Source of the DNA: Pachypanchax playfairii
Taxonomy: Eukaryota > Chordata > Actinopteri > Cyprinodontiformes > Aplocheilidae
DNA length: 64,000 bases
Assembly (NCBI GenBank): GCA_006937955.1
Contig: SSNP01000004.1
Span: 7,915,668 to 7,979,667 of the forward strand
Direction: 5' to 3'
This document shows positions 35,501 through 48,943 of this stretch, piece after piece. The notes below the pieces were generated by a model, which was not told the DNA's origin, did no database searches, and saw only the letters and a list, made by a program, of their open reading frames with translations. Each line of letters opens with the position of its first letter. Position 1 is the stretch's first letter. Made by a program: the position numbers and the translations under genes.

Positions 35501-38500
35501 AGAAAAAAAAAATGCTTGAGGAAAGTAACAGGAATGTCATAAAAGGCACAAGTCGTCCTGTTGGCACTCTTTCAGTTCCAGGTCAAAGAAAATAGCTCCT
35601 TTTGTTGAATTCTAACCAGAGAAAGTGAAAATTCTTTTTAGATGTTGGCAGTAATAAGATGTCTAAAGGAAGTGGTAGAATTATCAGAAACACTAAGCGA
35701 ATGTGTGTGAACTATATCCTCTCTGAACAGTTTGTTTACCTTGTACTGCAGTCTGTGCCTTCTTCCTTTCAGGTGCATGTCTTTTGCATTGGGATCATTG
35801 AAGCTGCACTCACACAGTTTACAGTGAAAACGAATGACTTTTCCATCCTCGTTACGTATCTAAAAGGAACAAAAGTTCAGGTAAATTACACACTGAATAC
35901 ACGTTCTTGTAATCTTGTATCACTAGCACCAGCAAAAACTGGGTCTGATTTAAAAAGAAGCAGTGGAAAATTCAGAAAAGTTTCTATAGTTTTAAATTTA
36001 ATTACCTAAATGCATATATAAAAATCTATATCTACTAATTCTGATTTATTTATCAGACACAAGCAGTGGGAGTAAGTATCCTACCTCCTCTACGTAGTCA
36101 TGTCCCACAGGCTGGATGTCCTGGCCTCCAGCCTTGTCATCCTCACTCAGTGCTCCATCTTCTGGACTGACGGCTGAACGAGCTCAACAACTTTAGCTGT
36201 GACGGCTGCCACCGGTGCTGCTGCTGCTGCTGCGGGAGCACTGCTGGGTTTATTAGCTAAAAAACAGGCCAGATTTTAAGAGCTCAAAGCTTTAAGCCCA
36301 TTTGTTTGTAAACACTGACAGGATTTGGGGAAAATAACGTTTCTTGATATAACTGTATAACCATATATTAGCTAGTAAAGAGTATTAACAGAGTAAATTA
36401 TTTAGGATTATATGGGTCATATTTAAGTCAAAACATTTCTAACTACACTTTTAACAAATTGTTTCACTTACAGAAGGGAATTATTTTGGAGGGAGTTGGT
36501 TTTTTCACAGGGGGGGGTGTTTTAATCGAGGTGTTTACAGCCACTGGTTTGGACGTCACAGAAGGGGATGAAGTGGTAGAATCAGATGAAGACATGGAGG
36601 ACGACGCTGTGGGTTTCCCAGCTGTGGAGGTTGTAACTGCTGGGGCAGAATTCACCAGCACCGGTTCGGTGGATGGGATCGGTTTTCCGAGCTTGGTGTG
36701 AAGTTTCACCACCTTTACATGGTTGATAAAGTGAGACAGAAACAATTTAAAACAGGGGACACTTTAATCATCTCAGATCCTTCTGAGAGGTTTTGTTTTA
36801 TAACTGGGAGCCTAAATGAAGCATCAAAGGAGAACATCATGTCCACGTCTAGTGATGAAAACATGCAACTATATTTGTTGAAATCGATAAAAGAGACTTT
36901 AGCAATTAAATATAAAGTATCACAACTTTACTAACCTTCTGGTGTTTGGCCCCACGGATATGAGCAGCATAGGCGTCCACTCCAGTACACGATACGTCAC
37001 ATAACTCACAGCGTAACTGGGTCTGGACTCCTCTGGGCCCGTTGCTGGTCCCAGTCTGTCCTGCTGCTTTTAGTGCCGCTTCCTTCTTCTTATGTTTCTG
37101 ACCCTCATTGTGTTCCCGGTACGTCTGAAGCAGTAAATCAAACCAGTCAGTGAAATTACTAAATCAAAACATCTGTGTAATGAAATTACTTAATCGTATA
37201 ATCTTAAATCTTAAACAGAGCCTTTCTGTTAATGTTTCCTCCATTTAATTACAAAGCTGATCCTGGTGTATTACTTATAGTTGTGCCTACCTGAGGACCT
37301 GCACAGCTGATCTTGCAGATATCACAGTAATGAAGCTGAGGCTGCTTTGGAGGTCCTTTAGGCCTCTGCAGCTTGTTCTGATGAAAAGCAGGCTTTTTGT
37401 AGGCGTTTCCAGTTGGCGCTGTCACCATGTTGCTCCCTGAGTTACTCCAGGATGAACTTGTCAGCTGCTTGGGTGGTGGCTGGATGGGGATCTGGGGTTG
37501 TTGGTGCTGCTGAGGTGGAGGCTGGGGTTGGGACAGAGTCTGCTGTGCCGGCTGGTAATAGGAGGGGGTAGATGCAGAGGTGTAGCCAACAGAATCATAA
37601 CTGGAGTAGCTAAGGCCTGGGGGTGAGAGAGCAGAAAGAAGAGAACAAGAACAGATGAAAAGAAAGCAAGCAGGATATGGGTCAAACATCACCAGTCATA
37701 TAAACAGCAAGTAGCTCAAGGACAATGTGTCTGTATTTAACCAGATCTCAGAGCAGAACACAAACCACACATTAAAAAATGTTGTCATATACAGGAAGAC
37801 GTGCAGATACAGTATCGGGTTTCACTGCAGCTGTATGCTGGATAACGTCCCTAAAGGACATCCGTGTTCTCCTTGCAGAATGCCTGCAATCTGATGCAAC
37901 TGCAGTACATCTATTTATTCATACTTGTTCAACAGTTACAGATTATACAAATATGTGTATATAACATCTTTGAGATAAATTATGTTTTGACGGATCTCAC
38001 CAGAGTAGGAAGTGGCTGAAACAGTTGAGCTGAATGAGGAGCCGAGCGTGTAGGATGAAATGGGCGTTGGAGGCTGCTGGACACTAGTGGACACTGGGTA
38101 AATGTTGTAGCTGGTAGACACGGCGTTGGAAGGGACCAGTGGTTTTAGGGCAGTAACTTGTCTTTGGGGTAAAGGAGGCTGGTTGTACACAGTGGAGGGA
38201 GCTGGACTGTAGGCACTCTTCACTCCTACTGAGACTGAAATGGATTAAATAAAGGTGAAGATGACAGAAAGAATATTAATGAGATGCACTGTGGGACAGA
38301 CGGGATCTTCTGGAACCGCCCACTTCCTGTGGTTTACGGGAGTTGAGGCAGAAACCTGATTTCACTAACAAATAAGGACTAAAGTGCTGCAAACATTTAC
38401 TTTCCCTTTATGTCCTTCAGGGAGGCTTTCTAAATTTAACCATCCGTAGGACAAAAAGTCAGGAGTATTTCTAAAAATCTGTACAGAAGTTATGTAAACT

Positions 38501-41500
38501 GAGGCACCATGACCTCATTAGTTTCCAGCTTAATTTTTACACAGTGTGAACATGTTTTTAATGAAAACTTATTTTTCAGAACATCTAAAACAAGTTTTCT
38601 TTCTTTTAGAAGACGTCCTCATCAAAACAAACAAAACACTCAGATCTTTCCGCATGTTCTTTAACAGTAAAACCTGAGATGAGTAAACAGTAGATCACTG
38701 AGAAGAACCAGATAAATCTACTTTCTGACTGAGTTACTAACAGAAAATGTTTCGCTGCCACGAGAGAAATCAAATCCTGAATGAGACTCACCGGTCTGAT
38801 AGTAACTCTCTGTGGGCGTCCTCTGAGCCGGCGCTATACTCGTCTGGTAATACTGTTTGTTGTCGTAAGTCGTCACAGCAGCAGGACGCACATAGCTATA
38901 GCTGTCCTGTTGGTGTTGATAAAAAAGTATGAAACCAACCCACATACATTCATGTTGATTACTTCAGTAAAAGGTGATGCAGAACTTACACCAGCAACTA
39001 AAAGTTTGGGATATTTGGCTTTTAAATGAAATCTGAGAAAAACAGAAAGTTCACACTGCAGTGATTTTTACATCATGAAAGTTGAAAATTTAAGTAACAG
39101 TGATTTCCTCTTATCAAATTTATTGGAACAAAATCCAACAACAGTGGTAAGTAAACCACAACAAAAAACATTAATGCATCACTATCGGTTCGGTATTCTG
39201 AGCCTCTAAATGGTAACTCAGCTCATCCCATAAGTTTTCGATAGGATTCAGTTTTTTGAGGCTCACTAGTCCCTGGTCCAGCATACATGCAAGATGACAC
39301 CTGTGCCTGATGTTATGGTCAGGTAAGTGAAAATCAAATGGTGAAATGACAGCTGTTTAATAAATCTAATGTGCAAAATTCAAAAATGAAGAGCAAAAAT
39401 GATAAAAGAAGCAAAAAGAGACTGACCATATCAGAGTATACCTGGTACGTCTGAGGGGTGGTGGTGGGTTGTGGTGGATCCGGCTGCCTGTAAGTGTAAT
39501 CCGGAGGTGCTTGATGGCTCTGATATGTGGGGTAAGGTGCCGAGGCCACAGGCCGGGTTGCCTGGACTGAGGCTGGAGAGTAAGACGCGGTCACTGCATG
39601 GGCCACAGCTGGAGCCTGCTGCACGCTGTACGTAGCTGTAGAGGGATGGGAATAAGCCGGAGGAGGCTGGGCACTAAAGAGAAGGAAGAGGAGAAATGAG
39701 AGGCGACGCGGAAAAGAAAGATCAAAGTCATTTAAATATTTCCACAAAGTCAAAACTGATAAATGTTCCTGTCACAAATCATTAAAGTTCCTCCCTCAAA
39801 ACTTACTTTACATCTCCCGATTTTTAAAAAAATTTGGCCTGTTTTTCTCCCAAAAAATACTTAGTTTTATCTTCTCACATTTTGACCCTAAAGTCACATG
39901 ATGAGCAAAATGCAAGCCCAAAAGCCAAAACACTAAAATCACAGGTTCAGAGCGGCCTTTCTGTTTGTTGTAGAAAGCAGTTTTTACCATCAACAATGAA
40001 TGTTATCAGCATTTCTGTTCAGCTTTCAGTGTAAGGAAGGACTAATACTAAACACCATCAGGTTATAATAGCATCACAGTAACATTTTATAATAGAAGAT
40101 ATTGTATTCCACCAAAACATAAAACAGAGGAAGTGTCTTACTATTAAAAGAGGTGTGTTTGTCTCTTTTACAAACATTATATTAAAGGCCACAGTGAACT
40201 TCTATAATTTACTTATCCTTCACTCGATATCCACCAAGTTCTGACAATTTCATTCAAATTTTTTCACACCATTTTCCTGTACTCCAGATTTAAAATACAA
40301 CTAACAAGAAACCACAAACTTCTTCTGCCAAATGGTGCTTAATTAGATTCTTGTGGGATTATTACAACCCTTTCCATTGTGTCAACCTGCAGTTTCCTTG
40401 TTGGGTTAAAGATTGTTGTCAGACAGCCAGCTGTAACAACTCAGAGGTCTGCAAGTTCTGCATGTTTTAAAGACACACGCAGGCATTTGTATGTCAAATG
40501 CAACTTACAAAGAGATTCTGAAATATTTACCTTATTATTAAAGTCTTCTAAATCTTTACATGTGATCTGCTGCATTTTGACAAGTATCTCAATGTTTGAG
40601 AGACTTTTTCCTAAATAAATATTTACTAATCAGAAAAGACAATTCTACAGAATGACATTGAGTTGTAATCTCGCAGGCTTTTCATCCATGTTGCTGTAAA
40701 TTACTGGTTTCACCATCCAGCTAGTTTTACCTGGGTAAACAGTCTAAAGGTTAAAAACTTTATGTCCATCACTTGAGAAAGATGGTAACTCAGAATAGTG
40801 ATCCATGAAGTTAAATCTGTGGACAAGCAAACATGAGTGAAATCAAATACATCAGGTTCGAAGCTTGAAGGAAACCCGAACAAAAGACTGATCACGAAAG
40901 CTTCAGTCTCTAACCACAGAATAGTTTTATGGCATATTATTTCATTACCTGTCAGTCTGAGAGGGTTGGTGGTGCCAACTGGTGATTGTCACTGTTTTTA
41001 TTAGCAACCCGCAAGCATGTATCTGGTTTAAAGCATGCCAAAACCTGCAGTGACTGATGTTAGGAGACCTCAGTAATCCAAGATCAAGGTTTAGCACGCT
41101 TAATCCTAAAACACCAGCCAGAATCTCACCTGCACCACCATTTCTTTAAGTGGCCACACCAAACTTACTCCTCTGACGTTACAGAACAACATGTGCTGAA
41201 GACTTGAACCCTGTACAGCTGAACCCAAACAGATGGTGAACGTACCGGGTCCATTTAGGACGCCTATCAGTACACACTGGCCTCCGAGCTGGCTCAGCTA
41301 ACGTTAGCAAACCGTTACGAACCAGCGGGTCAAGCTAGTCACATAACAGGTCACTAAAACCCCTCCAACAAACGCTTCTCTTCTCAAATCTACCACCTGC
41401 TTTCCATGGCTTTCCCAGTACAATGACAACAATTCATATGGGTTATTTTACCTGTATTGCGGACCGGCACCATGTGTGAACCCGAAATAGTTGCTAGCAG

Positions 41501-41504
41501 CCAT
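29787..41504 (-). CDS. zfr2: Zinc finger RNA-binding protein 2 (ZFR family, DZF domain)
   Basis: Double-stranded RNA-binding family protein related to ZFR/ILF2/ILF3. Nineteen coding exons: 41504-41452, 39673-39442, 38906-38792, 38234-38001, 37616-37291, 37124-36936, 36712-36472, 36256-36085, 35859-35740, 35489-35344, 35215-35089, 35002-34815, 34127-33959, 33187-33010, 31013-30925, 30672-30577, 30498-30387, 30156-30059 and 29960-29787. They give about 1019 residues. Seen in order: MAASNYFGFTHG start, a Tyr/Pro/Gln-rich N-terminus, zinc fingers HYCDICKISC, LRCELCDVSC and FHCKLCECSF, a charged arginine-rich stretch, and the DZF domain (about 690-985: RVGILAKGLLLRGDRN, EPKMQVTISLTSP, AKWFQARANGLQSC, HALRLLAFRQIHKVLGMD). 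The tail is lysine-rich. Exon 8 has a one-base frame break and exon 12 uses a GC donor. The exon 4 acceptor is ambiguous (38234 or 38228). Position between matk and atcay favours zfr2 over zfr. Confidence 0.92.
32125..32145 (-). promoter_or_regulatory. CTCF-like binding motif
   Basis: On the minus strand CCACCAGAGGGC (32140-32129) fits the CTCF core CCASYAGRKGGC at every position, preceded by CTG. It lies in a zfr2 intron. A single motif match is weak evidence of binding. Confidence 0.4.
32508..32557. repeat. Poly(A) plus (AT)n microsatellite
   Basis: A run of A followed by about 18 AT units, in the large intron between zfr2 exons 14 and 15. Confidence 0.9.
39215..39320. repeat. Degenerate interspersed-repeat fragment
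   Basis: The string CTCATCCCATAAGTTTTCGA, followed by a GGATTCAG and a CTGATG-TTATGGTCAGGTAAG piece, resembles a repeat common in fish genomes. It lies in the zfr2 intron between exons 2 and 3. Family and boundaries were not determined. Confidence 0.3.
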
Positions 41505-44368
41505 TTTTTTCCAGCTCCCCGGTGCAGTACAGCACCATAGACCGGAGCAAACAGCAGCGAAGCCGTGAACGCCGGTGTCAAGATAGTTCCCTGCACCGCT
41601 GCTTCCAGTCCATCTCCGCTAAACAAGCGTAGGTACTAAAAGTATAAATAACTTTGTTTAATATGTAGTATATATATAAATTATCTATTTAAAATTTGTG
41701 TTTTTTATTAAATTGTTTTAGTATTTTGATTTTCCACAGATTGTTTTGGGAATCTTAGCTCAGTTCCAGCTTCCAGTTTACCGAATACGGAAGTAAGCGG
41801 CAGGGCACCATCTCTATGTGTTTATCTATTCTTTCATCATTTCTGTTGAATGGATCACTGTCCGAGGACATATTTTCTTATTGCGTTAGCATTCTATCTT
41901 ACTTTGTGTCAGTCTCATAAAACTATTATTGTTATTTTTATTAAAATGTTTTAATTAAATAATTTCTTAAACGAAAACTGAGTTTTATTAAAATTAATAC
42001 ATGAAGGAAATAAAAAATATACATTACAGCATGTTGTAAAATTGTCTTTTGCAGCTGTAGCTGCACACAATGTCTGGAAACTATAGAAGTGATATGATTG
42101 GTTGAAAGCAAGTGAGGCAAGGGAATACATTATTAATATGTTTTAGAGACTTGTGCTTTAGTCAACGTGAAAGAGACTGGGGCAAGAAGATGGAGAAGGA
42201 GGGGAGAGGCTCTAGATGGAGAGATGCTGTTGCCATGGAACAGCCGCTTCATAGCCAGTGAAAACAAGAGCAGGATTATCCAGTGGAGGAAAGAGACACA
42301 GAGACTGGAATTCATTTTTCCTACGTAAGCTGCTACTGTGTAAGGTTTTGGATGCAAGGAAATTATTTTGAATTGTAAATACTGATATTGCAGTGAGGTG
42401 AAAAAATGTACATGGATCCAAATGCAGAGAAAAAGGGTGGACAGAGTCACCAGATCAGCATGCCAGAGCAGATGCATTCCCTTTAAAGGAGTGGTGTGTC
42501 TTGGTGGAGTAGACATAGACGCTGCGGGGCAGGCTGTCGGCTCAGTCCTCACAGCCAGTCTTTCCCCTACAAAGGTGGTCAGGGGTGGAGGACAGGAGGG
42601 GGGTCCCAGAACAGAGGTTGTCCCTGTCTTCAAGCACCTGCTGCTTGCTAGTTGCCGACACTGAGGACAGTGCACGGCTGTGTCAGTGCATGACTGTGTG
42701 TGCATCTGAATCAGTGAAAGACAGAGAAGGAATTTCAGAGTTACTGGTGTTTTTTTTTATGTGGGGATAAAGAATTTCTTCGCTCAAATCATTGCATCTG
42801 TGACTGAGGAGAAGGAAGGCAGTCGGACAAGATAAGAGGCTTGGAGGGCATCTCTGATTGTCCATGTGAGTAACACTACTAATTTAATATCCTTCCATTT
42901 ATATTCTGATTGCAACTACACAAGACTGTTCAGGGACAAGTGATATTTTCTGTAGGGTATTTTATTTGAGGGTGACCTAGAAAGGCTATGGAGCCATTTT
43001 TACTATGATGCACTGTGCATATGGGATGTTTAATTCTGGATTTTATAGAGACGTGTTTTTCATGCTGAAATTTTCATGCAAAAAACATTTCCTACCACTG
43101 AATCAATGCCTATATCTTCTGTTAATTTTGCTCTATTTTTTCACCTTGCACCACATCAGCATTTCAAAACAAAGGTCAATTTTTTCCTTTCAGCATTTTG
43201 TAGAAATATTGAATGGTCATTTGATCCATCAGGATTTTTTTTGGAATGCATCTTGTATGATTTCTGATTTCCAGCCTTCCAAACATTGTAAAGTATTTAG
43301 CATCATGTAGAGGAATCTATCATCTTTGTTGTGTTCCTCGTGTGATCAAAGACCTTAGCAGTGAATTATTTCCTCTGTACGAAAACTGGCCCTCATCCAG
43401 TTCACATTTTCCCACGAGGGCTACTGCCAAAAACACCAAATCACTCCACTCCTAGTAATTACATCACATCATTATATACTATTGGATTAAATATGATTAT
43501 TAATAAGGAAATGAAATGTTGACAGTAATCTTCTCATCTACACTCTGCAGGTCACAGTTTCCAATTATGTTGTTTTATGGCCAAGTAGCTTGTTTTTATT
43601 TACAACTATAACCTCCATCAGTGACCTTGACATTTTTTACAAAAAACCAGAATCTCATCAGACATGACAGATTTAGCTGTTAACAGGAGAACTTGTTAAT
43701 GAACTGTCCTTTTTTAAGGTCAGTCTGTTGAATAGAGATAAATTAAAGCACTTGCAGCATGCAGCCAAAACAGACTTGCACTAATAATAATGCACTTCTA
43801 TGCAATGATAGGATTTAAATGTTGAATTCCACAACTCAGAGCATGGAATGCCTGTTAATGCCCATTAATGCCTCCAGTCTTTGCTTTGTTCAAGGCATTT
43901 CTTATAATGTCTGTTGTTTTCAGATGAGAAATGAATGAACGCCACTTGAAGTGAAGTTTGTCTGTAGTGATAAAAGGCCTCCATGTGAATGGAGATCAAA
44001 AGGCAGCAGCGTGGTAAGATTAAGGAGCAAGAAGGAAGGATTTTATTTGTAAAACTTTTACTTTGAAGGGATCTGAGGCCAGAAAATGAGCTCTATCCCA
44101 GTCAGTCACATGTCTCTCACATGGGTTTCTGTAGACAAGGGGGTATAAACCATGTGATCTGAGGTGGTTTCAGACCCTAAACTATTTAACTGTAATTTAA
44201 CTGTTTGATGAAGCTCCTCCCATTTTGCAGACTTTTCTTTTTAAAGTTGAAAACAGTGACATGTTCAAGTGCAGCTTTTCAACCACTTTCAACTGCACTT
44301 ACAGCATGAGACCCCTTTTTTCTTCTCTTGTTTTATTTATTTGTAAACATTTTTCTTCCCTTCACCAG
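41505..44368. promoter_or_regulatory. Shared divergent intergenic region, zfr2 / atcay
   Basis: zfr2 begins leftward at 41504 and the first atcay coding exon begins rightward at 44369. The DNA next to the zfr2 ATG (about 41505-41640) is CpG-richer and is its probable promoter and 5' UTR. A good donor-like signal (CCAT|GTGAGTAA) near 42865 could end a noncoding atcay first exon, and GTTGCCATGG at 42228-42237 is an X-box-like half site. An exon is not proven. The rest is AT-rich with no coding signal. Confidence 0.45.
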
Positions 44369-44391
44369 GAACCTGCTCTCCTCTCTGAGGG

Positions 44392-47300
44392 ATGGGCACC
44401 ACAGAGGCAACGCTGAGGATGGAGAACATGGAAGTAAAAGACGAGTGGCAGGATGAAGACTTCCCCAGGTGGGATCTCTTAAATAATCATTTATAAAACC
44501 ACCCTGTTGCTGTTACATGAGCAACAGCTTGATACTGACAGATGCAAACTGCAAACAAAAACCTGGTGGATATTTTGATATTTGTCTCTGAATATTTGCC
44601 CGTTTTTTATGTAATAAGCAAATGTCTCCAGTCAGTCTATCAGTTCTTAATATTTTTTTTTCAAGCAGTCAGACTATGTTACAGTTTTTTTAAGGGGTTT
44701 AGAAAAGTATTTTTTGCTCTCTGGTCTTTCAAAATGTTTATTTAGACAGAAAATTTGTGCAAAAGATTTGCTTTAAAAGCCTGTAGAACTATTAGTAAAA
44801 ATTACAGATTACAAGAAAGTCAGACTTTTTGGATGTAAAAATCTAAAATAATAGGGATTGCATGGCACTGTGTGCTGATAAATATCATGTTTTGGATTTC
44901 CTCTGGTCAGTTTCTGTATTGAGCAGCTATTTGGTGTGCTGTTAGTGTTATTTATCATTGTTTTTCAATAAAAAGACCTCCATTTATTGAATTAACCCCA
45001 ATAATCAACTATAACAATCAACCCCAAGAATTTAATATTTTAGTTGTTTGCAATTATCGCACTGACATTCGATGATTTGTAGATCCGTGTGGGCTTGGTT
45101 CTGAAATATGTACATGAAAATAAAAAATCCAAGTAAAGATATTTATATATTAAAGATCATCTACTTATAGTTCAGAAAAAAAATGTAATGGATGTTTTAT
45201 GCTGAGCAGAAAGGATTCTGTGGTGTGAATCTGTGCTGGACTTCCTCCTTCTCCTTCTCCATCAAATGGGGAGGCAGGAATCCAGGGAGCAGGTGCAGCT
45301 CTGGCTGTAAATGGTCTCAGACTACGTCATGTGACACATCAGTAGTCAACAGCACCACTTCAGGAAAATGGAGGCAGGTTTTGGCCAAAGACAGACAGAG
45401 ACGGAGGAATAGCCTGCAGTAGTTAAAGGCACAGAGGGATGCTACGTTTGAGTGTGACGGATTTGAGCAGGGAGGAAACAGAATGATTAAGCAAATCAAC
45501 TACAGAGGTGTGTGAGTTCAAAAAGCCAGTTTCCATCAGTGCTGACAAAAACAGCTCTCTGCAGCAGGTAAGCTGCCCTTGTTATTCAGTTTTGCATCCA
45601 TAAAAAGATGCAAAGGACTAGCTTGTTTCTGCTAAGAGGGGAATTTTCTGCAGTGAGTTCATGTTCAAACAGAGAAGGTTTTATTTTTGACAAAAGGAGC
45701 GTTGCATCAGTTATCTGTGCAGGTGTCCTCTGCCTGTCAGGCTGGTGCCTGTTTCTCTGAGCTGAAGCCAATATGGATTCAGAGTAACAAACACTGTCGC
45801 ACCGTCTTTGTAACGGTTGGCTTTTACAGTGATGCAGCTAAAACTCAAACTGCTGAACAGAATCTCTGCAGCTGATTTGAACCATTTAGATTATGTTCTT
45901 CATTTCCATCAGATTTTGTGTGTGTCAGCACATTTGCGTTGTTTTGCATGATAAACACTAACATTTGCAGAACAAACAGGTTTAGACACGAGGTGTCAAC
46001 AGTAAATGGCCTGAAGTGTTTCTCTGCATTCAACAGCAGTTTTTTTTCTTTCGTTTCTCTCTTTTTTCCTCCTCTCCTCCTTCTCCGCTCTGACTCACAC
46101 CCTGCATGGTAGCTCTGTGATCTTCACGTCTCCCAAGAGACAACTTTATCTTTTCTCTCTTCTGCTCTCTCTATTTTTGCACTACTAATCCAGCTCAGTG
46201 ACAAAACCCATGTCTTGAGTGGTTTATTAAGCAGCATCTTAATTACAAGGTTTTATTTCATAAAGACTGATGCATCTTCCCTCTGCAGACCACTTCCAGA
46301 GTACGGAGACATGGATCCCAACTGTGGTCTCACAGACGACAGAGTCTGTAAGTAAAAAAAACAAAAACCAAATCATCACTGAATGATCATTAAGTTAAAT
46401 ACAACTCTGTGGTATGAAGTGAAGCTGCTCCTTCCTTATCACTTTGCTGTAGCTCCTCCTAATTCCCTGCACGTGAGCCCACCTGGAGGAGGCAGCGGCG
46501 TCTACTCGTCTCACCGTAAACGACGAACACTGGTTGCCCCGGAGATGAATCTGTCATTGGATCAGAGTGAAGGGTCTCTGTTGTCAGATGACTTACTGGA
46601 CACGCCGGATGACCTGGATATCAACGTGGATGACATGGACACACCAGATGAAACAGACTCACTGGAGTTTATAACTAATGGGAATGACTTGGAGTGGGAA
46701 GGTACAAAAATATTCTTGATTTTTATCCATGATCCTGTTGACACTGGAATATGCAGAAGTAAAAACTGACTGTGCCCTTGTTCAGACGACACGCTGGTGG
46801 CTTCAGCCAAGGCACGTCCTGCTGACGGCCTGGGGCAATCGGAGGAGGATTCAAATGCAAACAACGGGCGTCTCTGGAGGACGGTGCTCATCGGAGAGCA
46901 GGAGCATCGCATCGATATGCAGATCATCAAACCTTACCTCCGAGTCGTCACGCACGGAGGTCAGTGTCAGTCTGACTATGTGTTTCCATGCATCTCACAT
47001 GTTTCATAAACACCTGAGACATATTTTTATGTATCATCAGGTTATTATGGAGAGGGTCTAAATGCCATCATCGTGTTCTCTGCTTGTTACCTGCCTGACA
47101 GCAGCTGTTCAGACTACCACTACATCATGGAAAACCTCTTCCTGTATGAGATTTGGTTGATCTGAGCAGACTTGATGCCACGTACTTATGTAAAGGTGTT
47201 CTGATATTAAATTACAATAATAAATCATCTGATCTCCAGGTATGTGGTCAGCAGCCTCGAGATGCTGGTTGCTGAGGATTACCTGATCATCTACATGAAT

Positions 47301-48905
47301 GGAGCTACCCCTCGGAGTAAGATGCCTGGAATCAGCTGGCTGAAGAAATGCTACCAAATGATTGACAGAAGGTAGAGAATTAAAAAACAAAAGTATTTTG
47401 TGAAGAGGAATTTTTGATTTATAAGAAAAACGCCACTATTTGTAACAGTTCCAGCAGCAGATAGATATACTGTACATCCATGGATGGATGGATGGATGGA
47501 TGGATGGATGGATGGATGGATGGATGGATGGATGGATGGATGGATGGATGGATGGATGGATGGATGGATGGATGGATGGATGGATGGATTTTACATGTTT
47601 TACATGAAGAATGATGTCATTCAGCAAGTTTTTATTTGTTCTGATGGCAGATTGAGGAAGAACCTGAAGTCTCTGGTCATCGCTCATCCCACTTGGTTCA
47701 TACGAACTGTTCTGGCCATCTCCAGACCTTTTATCAGGTAAAAGCAACAACACTAACACACTAACGCATCTCGTCTGGATGAACTGTGACATAAAATAAA
47801 TGTTGCTGTCTCAGTTTTCCAGCACAGGTTTGATTGATATAAAAACTGATTACTGACTCTATGTACAGTTTATCTTACTGTGTGTATTAGTAAATAAGCA
47901 ACTAATCCAACTTGAGTAAGACAGAAGAAACATCTTGAAGCAAACTGGGCCAAAATACATCTAGATCTTTATCTGACATGGTGTTAGGGGGTCTGGGGTT
48001 TAGTTACCTGCACAGCTGGTCTTGTCCATCTGATTTTCTCTTATCATTTTGTTTTATTATTAAATCTTCCCTCTGTCACCAAACCCACATTTCAGGTGTA
48101 ATTATGCACCACTTTCTGATCTGACCTTTGCTTTAAATCGGGTCATCACACGTTTCAACCTGAAGAGGCTCGTCTCTTATTACCAGGTTCTTAAAAACTC
48201 AAGTGCTGATACCTAAATCTGTTGTCTTTTTCTTCTTGATATAACTGGCTACATGAAATAACAACTGAAACAATACCTACTTTTCAGTTTATTTTAGATG
48301 AACATACATACAGTGGGTAAAGTATTTATTTGAGCTCTTCCTGTTGTCTTGTTTCCCTTTTTCTCTGCGCAGTGTGAAGTTCATGAATAAGATCCAATAT
48401 GTAANNNNNNNNNNNNNNNNNNNNNCCACAGCCTGGATGAACTTGCACAGATTGTCCCCATGGAGCATGTTCATGTTCCTGAGTGTGTGGTGCAGTAAGT
48501 ATCTGTGACCACTAGAGGAAGAGCGTGAGTTGCAGGGAGAGAATCTGCAGTTACTCTAGCTGCTAAAAAATTATGTATTTCAGTTTAACCGGGAATTAGT
48601 CTCCTCTAAATCTTATTTGAATAAATGTAAAATAGGATCACTTTTCCAGTGCTGTAAAAGGATTTACATGATGGGATTTTCAGTGTAATTTAAGGGTATA
48701 ACTCTTTTATTTATTTTTTTTCATAGATTTGACGAAGAGAGGATTAAAGCTCAAAGGGAAAGGTAAAATAAGGTTTTAGGATCATTTCTATAATACTAAG
48801 ACTCGTGTATATTGTTCAAATTACAATAAAACCAAAATAAGGCTTAAAGTCGGAATTAATTTGGCGAAATGGGAATAAAAACAGACATCAGCAAAACTCC
48901 TTGTA

Positions 48906-48943
<38 letters not shown>

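Noticed and set aside
42133..42705. 190-residue open frame on the minus strand between zfr2 and atcay
   Set aside because: Low-complexity composition, no family resemblance, no splice context, and it lies antisense to the likely atcay 5' region. Probably chance.
47484..47741. Open frames full of WMDG or HPSI repeats
   Set aside because: They are translations of the ATGG microsatellite that run into atcay exon 7.
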